From JANOZM01 sp031429355 (GTDB lineage Bacteria; Pseudomonadota; Gammaproteobacteria; Burkholderiales; Burkholderiaceae_E): 64,000 nucleotides of DNA. Below the pieces are notes generated by a model that made no database searches, was not told the origin of the DNA, and saw only the letters and a list, made by a program, of their open reading frames with translations. Position numbers and translations under genes: made by a program. Shown in pieces: positions 59,190 through 64,000 of this stretch (positions are counted from its first letter, which is position 1; each line of letters opens with the position of its first letter). The stretch is from the NCBI GenBank assembly GCA_031429355.1, contig JANOZM010000016.1:606078-670077 (forward strand), given 5' to 3'.

Positions 59190-59295
59190 GTCTATCGTTC
59201 GATAAAGCCGAATTCTTTTAAGTGTTACTTGTGTTACTACTTAGTCAGTGCTCGTTCTGTATAAATGATAACCAGTAGAAATCAATCGAACATTA

Positions 59296-59901
59296 ATGAC
59301 CAAACTCCCTTTAGGAACCCATCTACGGCTGGTAGATCAAGCGGCCAATAATTCGGCTTATCAAACAGTCGATTTAACCGCCTGCGAACGCTACAGTGAG
59401 TTCGAACTAAAAATCGACAACTCAATTGAAAACTGCAATAAGCTAGCGACCGAACTACTTCTGAATAAATCTCTGTTTGAGGTCATAGACAATCGGTTAA
59501 TGCCGATTGTTACGGCAGAAAAAACGCCTTGGTTAAAGGCAACCGCAAACGTATGGCTCAGGCAGACTCCGACAATTTTATGTATTAACGGCATTGGTAT
59601 AAAAATTCCGGTGCTCGTGCAACCTAAGCTAGGTCGAATGAACATTCGCCTGCAAACCGCCGATATGATTGCGGCCGACACTTTTGCGGTAGCTTGCAAT
59701 AGCTTACGAATAACTGCGGCAGAGCAAACAATATTACAACTGCTACTGCGCGGCTCTCCACCCAAGGCGATCGTCAAACTGACAAATCGCACCGAATCAA
59801 CGGTGCGCTCCCATATTAAAAGTCTTTTGTCGAAAACAGGTAGCACTTGCATGCAAGAGGTCATTATTTTGTTTTTGCGAATGCCCACCTTAGTAAAGTA
59901 A
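59296..59901 (+). CDS. LuxR-type HTH regulator
   Basis: 201 residues. The C-terminal 60 residues form a GerE/LuxR helix-turn-helix: AAEQTILQLLLRGSPPKAIV, then NRTESTVRSHIKSLLSKTGS and a final helix. The N-terminal 130 residues have no receiver or autoinducer signature; they contain beta-rich segments (TPTILCINGIGIKIPVLVQP). It is probably a stand-alone regulator. It diverges from the 492-residue gene. Confidence 0.78.
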   Translation: MTKLPLGTHLRLVDQAANNSAYQTVDLTACERYSEFELKIDNSIENCNKLATELLLNKSLFEVIDNRLMPIVTAEKTPWLKATANVWLRQTPTILCINGIGIKIPVLVQPKLGRMNIRLQTADMIAADTFAVACNSLRITAAEQTILQLLLRGSPPKAIVKLTNRTESTVRSHIKSLLSKTGSTCMQEVIILFLRMPTLVK

Positions 59902-59961
59902 TCACAAAACAGAATTGTGGACTGTGCGCGAGTTTTCCGCGGTAGTAGTTTTAACTGAGAA

Positions 59962-60171
59962 TTAAAGCTGAAATAAGACCGCTTGGGTACTGCGCCGAAA
60001 GTAGCCTTTGGCAGCTAGCGCTTTATTGGCTACAACAAACCGTATTGTCTCGCCATATTTAACGACGATACTATCGGGCCTAAACCGCATGGCATCCGAC
60101 ATCTCGATAGATATTAATAAAAATACAACTACGGAAATAATTTTAGCAACGCTCCGCGGTTGCCGCTGCAA
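59962..60171 (-). pseudogene. Truncated cupredoxin (plastocyanin-like) gene
   Basis: 69 residues: a signal-peptide-like N terminus (IISVVVFLLISIEMSDAMRF) followed by MRFRPDSIVVKYGETIRFVV and AN. This is the first half of small secreted cupredoxins ('..M.f.P..i.vk.GetirFvv.N.g...HE'). The frame then leaves the family before the His, Cys and Met copper ligands. The IS91-like relic C begins within its first codons, so transposition probably disrupted the promoter. Confidence 0.6.
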
Positions 60172-60445
60172 ACGTTGTACTTTATCAAACTAGCGTCTGA
60201 CTTGATTGCATGACTGCTGGTCTGAGTGACTACGTCAGTGAAACGGCTTTGCAAGCTCAAAAGTATCGCTAAAAATCCGCATCAATAGACCCCAATTCGT
60301 ATTTCATGCAGCTGCATTCGCAGCCAAACTATTTTGGCTGAAGTATTGAGTTGTTGGTTGGCTTTTTACACCTAACGCTTTCGAACGGCATCTGTCCGCG
60401 CGTTGGCGCTCGTGGCGGCGATTGCGCATCTAAACCCAAGTGAAT
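60160..60445 (-). mobile_element. IS91-like element end relic (copy C)
   Basis: 60160-60330 matches copy B and 60298-60440 matches copy A. On the minus strand LGLDAQSPPRAPTRGQMPFE is readable, the same proline-rich transposase C terminus as in copies A and D. It links the coding tail with the non-coding end of the element. Confidence 0.7.
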
Positions 60446-60911
60446 CGAGTGTGTTTGACGACCGTGTGATTACAAACAATCGCAATCCTCTGGCAATGAC
60501 CAGTAAAAAGAAACAAGCAACGCGGAAAACCGACGATTAACGGAAGAACCACCTTTTAGGCCACGCGCATAGGCAGGCGGAGCCACACTAAATATTGCTG
60601 CGCCTACGACAATACTTGCCTGCAGCAAGGTTGTTTTTGAGGGCCAAGCTGAGCGCCTGCCTTAGTAGCGGTTCCAGTAAGCAAAATTGAACGTTGCTCT
60701 TTTTAACGTCGCCCCACAATCAGCAATCGAAAAGTAGGCAACCGACGCAAAATTTTGTTGACGTACGTGTTGTATATTTCCGAATTAAGCCGCAGTTTTA
60801 ACTGCATTTTGATTTGGACGGTTCTCCAAATGTAGTATCAAAACTTCGCCCATTTAGTTTCGCTAGGGCAAAGTCATTGCAATCTGCCTTAGTCTACAAA
60901 TAAACCATTCA
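60446..60911. other. Gene-free stretch between IS relic and metallopeptidase gene
   Basis: About 465 nt with no supported gene. Stops are frequent in all frames. An AT-rich zone around 60770-60900 may hold the promoter of the gene at 60912. Confidence 0.4.
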
Positions 60912-62006
60912 ATGAAACCGCTACTGCTCATTTGTTGCATCCTCTTTTCGAACCACGCCGCTAGTAGCAACTACGACGACGAGTTCAACACGCTTTGGGA
61001 AAGCCTGTGGTCGCAAGGCGGCTCACCTCAAGAGATCGTTCGATGGCCCAGTGGGGTTGTGAAGGTTCGCTATTTTGGCGTGAATTTGAATTTACATCGC
61101 CCGTATGTATTTAAAGCCTTGGCCGCGGCTACTGAATATTCTGGCGTGAAGTTCGAAGATATTTCTGATCAAGCAGATGCCGCCCAAGTGGGTCAACTGC
61201 ATATTGAAGTGGTGGCGAATAACGGTAATGTAGAGCCTAATATGCCTTGTTATGTGCAAACGCAAGCACAGCGCAATTGGGAGCTACAACGTGTGGTTTT
61301 GCGAATGCGCGACGACAGTGCTTATCGCTGCATTTTCCATGAAATGATGCACGCGATGGGCGTGAAAGGTCACCCAACGGGTAAAACGGTGCTGGGCTAC
61401 TTTCAAGGTCGGCGCGATATTTTTTTGCCGCTTGATCAAGTCATGCTGCGCGCTTGGTATACGCCCAAGATAACGGCGGGGATGACACCACTTGAGGCGA
61501 TTGGTGTGCTTACTGATGTGTTCGCACGTGATGGTGATGTCGACACTGCATTGAAGTTAGCAGCGCGGGAAAAATACCTCGCAAAACAAGTCAACGCGAT
61601 GCGAGACTTTGCACTGGGTAATGGTGAGCCACCAACAATTGTAATTCGCTCGGGCCGCATATCGATTGCACTCGTGAACGAAGGGCGATTGCGCATTGCA
61701 TGGTATCTAGGCAGAGCCTATCAATTTGGACACATCGTTACGATTGATCTGAAAGAGGCCCAAACCTGGTATGCAGTGGGCGCCAACAAAGGACACAGCG
61801 GGTCACAATTTTTATTGGCTCGTTTGTTCGAAACGCAAAACGACAACCCAACTGCAATTGAAAGCGCTTATTATTGGTACGGCTTAGCAAGTAACCATAG
61901 AAACATGTTAGCGCAAGCGGCACAAAACAATCTAAAGACCAAGTTATCAAAAGAGACTCTTGAAAAACTTGATGGGCAGATTTTAGAGTTTCGCGCGAAA
62001 TTGTAA
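60912..62006 (+). CDS. Secreted putative zinc metallopeptidase with Sel1-like repeats
   Basis: 364 residues. Signal peptide about 1-18 (LLLICCILFSNHAASS). Residues about 45-165 contain IVRWPSGVVKVRYFGVNLNL and CIFHEMMHAMGVKGH, an HExxH zinc site followed by Gly and a further His, consistent with DUF2927-like or metzincin-like peptidases. Residues about 255-335 hold two Sel1-type units (RIAWYLGRAYQFGHIVTIDL then KEAQTWYAVGANKGHSGSQF). The combination suggests a periplasmic protease with a protein-binding tail. Confidence 0.65.
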   Translation: MKPLLLICCILFSNHAASSNYDDEFNTLWESLWSQGGSPQEIVRWPSGVVKVRYFGVNLNLHRPYVFKALAAATEYSGVKFEDISDQADAAQVGQLHIEVVANNGNVEPNMPCYVQTQAQRNWELQRVVLRMRDDSAYRCIFHEMMHAMGVKGHPTGKTVLGYFQGRRDIFLPLDQVMLRAWYTPKITAGMTPLEAIGVLTDVFARDGDVDTALKLAAREKYLAKQVNAMRDFALGNGEPPTIVIRSGRISIALVNEGRLRIAWYLGRAYQFGHIVTIDLKEAQTWYAVGANKGHSGSQFLLARLFETQNDNPTAIESAYYWYGLASNHRNMLAQAAQNNLKTKLSKETLEKLDGQILEFRAKL

Positions 62007-62309
62007 GATCGACTGAACTAGTCGCCCACTTTTTAGCGCCACAGGTGCGATAGCGCTTGGTAAACGCCGCGTTTACGTACATTGCGCAAGCGACAACAAA
62101 TAAAAATCAGTCACATGCTTGTAACTGCCATTTTTACGGCACTTGGGAGTGTCTTACTTGAACTAGGCACGACCGAATCTGAAACGCTTACCTACTTCAC
62201 AACCAATACATTTTGGCCAAAAGTCTTTGGTTGTAGGCGTCGGTTTTATCCTTTCGCTGCTTTAGCGCGCCATTTGTCGGCTCATATTGGATTGATAGAA
62301 ACATCCCAA

Positions 62310-62860
62310 CACTTTACACCTGACGCTTTAGAACGCCATCTGTCCGCGCTGGTGCTCGTGGCGGCGGTTGCGCAGCTAAATCAAAGTGATTCAGTATCGT
62401 CGCGATCGCTTGGCGATGCACAATCGTTGCAATGATTCTCAATTCGTCGCCACAGTGCGGACGATAGGTCAAGTAGCTTGAACAGCTAATACGCCATGGA
62501 ATCGAATTAGATGCAATCGGGGTCTTGGCACCAACGCTGCTAGCCTTTGCACGCACTCCAACGGCGACATCAAATGATGCGGGGAGCCGTCAAGCCACGG
62601 GTTTTTAATTTTAGCTCCACCTGCCCTTTCGCGTTGATCTTGACGCGATCGTTAAACAGCGCTGGGCGGGTAATGTAACTGCATAACCGTGTACGAAGCG
62701 CCCGCCCGCCTTGCGTTCTACGAATTGAGTGGTTATCGCTCGTTTGTGTTTGCGAAAGCTTTGCAGCATTTCCCAATGGCATACTTGCTGGGTTCGACAG
62801 AGAATATTGGCTATTTGTCATCAATCTAGTGAGAGCCCGGAACGCCCGAAACACCATTGC
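62310..62860 (-). mobile_element. IS91-family transposase relic (copy D)
   Basis: Minus-strand pieces in order: CSYITRPALFNDRVKI and QVELKLKT, then after a frameshift LMSPLECVQRLAALVPRPRL and HLIRFHG, then after a deletion DELRIIATIVHRQAIATILN and FDLAAQPPPRAPARTDGV. These are successive segments of the IS91 (Y2) transposase C-terminal half. At least two frameshifts and a deletion inactivate it; the 5' half with the HUH site is missing. Confidence 0.8.
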
Positions 62861-63022
62861 ACGAATGGATTAGTCCGTACTGGCTTGGAAAAGCAAAACT
62901 CGTGGTTTTAACTGCCTTGTAAAACAAGTTAGCCTCTGCTAATGTACTACCAACGTGTACGAAAACTTGCGGCGAAAAACCTATCCCTAATTCTTGCTGT
63001 CTAATTTTCAGTTAGAAAGCGC
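62861..63022. other. Spacer with no gene
   Basis: No supported gene. GTTAGAAAGCGC just before 63023 is a poor ribosome site for the following membrane protein gene. Confidence 0.35.
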
Positions 63023-63769
63023 ATGCTCAAAGTACTAAAACAACTCCTTCAAGAGCTGTTCTTGCCTTTGTTAGTGGCATTGATTTGGACCGCCTACAAC
63101 ATCTACGAGCTACCGCGTAGTCAACTAGACCTCAAGACCATCATCAACTTATTCGGACCAACTTTTTTTCTATCGAGTTGGTTGATTTCTCAGGTTTTTC
63201 GGGTTCGCAAACAGCAAAAAGTTGATGGAGGACTTTTTGCAATTGAGAAAAATGTAAAGAAAACCCTTGTTGATTTAGAAGAAAAGACCTCAGACCTTGT
63301 TGGTCTCATTTCGGGCGGAGATAGTGCATGCTATCTCTACGGTGCTCCAATAACGGGTAACCTATTTATTCCGCATCTAGGGCACATCGGGAAATATCCA
63401 ATCCATGACGTTCATGCCACTGTGGCGCAACTTGAGGCGTTGAAAGAACTCAAAACTAATCCGCCTGTTGCAAATTTGCTAGCTTGTTATGCAGGATTCC
63501 CTTTAGGTACGGTCTTGCCATTTCAGGCGGTCAGCTCAGGGATCACATTCGATTTAGGTACAGGCGAACGTTGTTCTTTTAACGTTTTTTATGCCGCAAG
63601 AAATGGTAGCTTTACGCAGTATCTAAGGTTCCGTCGAGTAAATGGGTCTTGGAGGTATGCAACTAAAGTCATGCGAGGCCAAACTGTTATTCACGAAAAT
63701 ATACACGATAGCTATCCGCGCGACGTAAACGGACAGGTCGAATGGGAATGTCAAAATAAATGCAGCTAA
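63023..63769 (+). CDS. Membrane-anchored protein of unknown function
   Basis: 248 residues. Two hydrophobic spans at the N terminus (LFLPLLVALIWTAYNIYELP and INLFGPTFFLSSWLISQVF) anchor a soluble domain of about 185 residues. That part begins with a short coiled coil (IEKNVKKTLVDLEEKTSDLV) and continues with beta-rich segments (ITFDLGTGERCSFNVFYAAR, GSWRYATKVMRGQTVIHENI). No family is recognised. Confidence 0.6.
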   Translation: MLKVLKQLLQELFLPLLVALIWTAYNIYELPRSQLDLKTIINLFGPTFFLSSWLISQVFRVRKQQKVDGGLFAIEKNVKKTLVDLEEKTSDLVGLISGGDSACYLYGAPITGNLFIPHLGHIGKYPIHDVHATVAQLEALKELKTNPPVANLLACYAGFPLGTVLPFQAVSSGITFDLGTGERCSFNVFYAARNGSFTQYLRFRRVNGSWRYATKVMRGQTVIHENIHDSYPRDVNGQVEWECQNKCS

Positions 63770-63926
63770 TTTTTCTAACTAATGGATGCAGCGGACATTT
63801 GACCCCGAACAAAATTTGCTGCCGCAAATTCCGCTCGGCCTCAAACGCCGCGGATCTCAGTCGTTATATTTATTTGCGTCGCATGAACGATTGCAATTAG
63901 ACTATTATTGATATACTATTGGCGAT

Positions 63927-64000
63927 ATGAATGGTAAAGCCGTCATTGCAAAATTAAAGGCCTCCGGTTGGACTCAAGCGCGAGTCAACGGCAGCCACCA
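63927..64000 (+). CDS. hicA: HicA-type mRNA interferase toxin (partial, N terminus)
   Basis: The last 74 bases encode MNGKAVIAKLKASGWTQARV and NGSH, the conserved HicA opening ('m.skeviklLk..GW...rv.GSHh') that includes the double-stranded-RNA-binding-like surface and the catalytic His of the GSH motif. HicA cleaves mRNA and is neutralised by HicB, whose gene should follow outside the window. Confidence 0.85.
   Translation, partial: MNGKAVIAKLKASGWTQARVNGSH

Noticed and set aside
62082..62435. 117-codon plus-strand frame after the metallopeptidase gene
   Set aside because: Its second half is the antisense of the IS91-like transposase relic and the first half has no ribosome site; only a single hydrophobic stretch speaks for it.

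Overview
The window looks like chromosome from a Gram-negative betaproteobacterium, probably Burkholderiales or a near relative, of moderate GC by eye. The core synteny (thrS-infC-rpmI-rplT-pheS-pheT-ihfA-merR), an rlmB/rnr pair, a DUF1631 protein and a histidine-utilisation cluster that uses HutF plus HutG all fit. The genus cannot be fixed from the sequence alone. I see no rRNA, CRISPR array or replication origin.

Region by region. (1) 1-3090 is a gene graveyard: the tail of a MacB-type permease, eroded ATPase, antitoxin and response-regulator remains, one intact antitoxin/PIN-toxin pair and tRNA-Pro(GGG). (2) 3090-11770 is a one-directional array of small enzymes: an alpha/beta hydrolase with a glycine-rich membrane-like N terminus, DUF1428, a RibD-like reductase, DUF4287, several VOC (glyoxalase-fold) proteins, NTF2-like, DUF1579, DUF1772 and DUF3052 proteins. 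Broken paralogues are interspersed (VOC, GFA, an Imm5-like fragment, DUF899). (3) 11850-22740 is mixed accessory content: a cyclopropane-fatty-acid-synthase-like methyltransferase, a Rho_N-type protein, an MFS exporter, a coupled DUF6502-DUF5666 pair, a membrane-anchored AraC regulator with a small membrane protein, two PIN toxin loci (one with a stop codon inside its antitoxin) and a TraB/GumN-like secreted protein.

(4) 22770-30840 is the conserved translation block on the minus strand. infC appears to start at a non-canonical AUA, and tRNA-Val(GAC) lies upstream. (5) 30940-41900 holds a divergent iron-type ABC permease/ATPase pair, a large DUF1631 protein, rlmB, rnr, tRNA-Leu(CAG), a highly structured intergenic segment and a 2-hydroxyacid dehydrogenase, followed by vapBC. 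(6) 42670-53615 is a complete hut cluster. hutC-D-I-G-F (minus) and hutU-H (plus) diverge from a perfect-arm palindrome that is a good HutC operator candidate. A three-gene NMT1/SsuA-type ABC importer follows hutH directly.

(7) 53740-64000 is accessory again. Its centrepiece is a minus-strand four-gene operon encoding an outer-membrane-like protein, a MerP-like metal-binding protein, a MerT-like membrane protein and a CsoR-family regulator with the Cys-His-Cys copper triad. A perfect palindrome sits in the spacer of a probably leaderless promoter. It is flanked by decayed thioredoxin and cupredoxin genes and by four relics of one IS91-like transposon. A LuxR-type regulator, a large unknown protein, a putative metallopeptidase with Sel1 repeats, an unknown membrane protein and the first 24 codons of hicA complete the window.

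Best candidates for something undescribed are the CsoR-controlled MerTP-like operon with its own outer-membrane protein, the DUF6502-DUF5666 pair, the small-enzyme array, and the structured element after tRNA-Leu.
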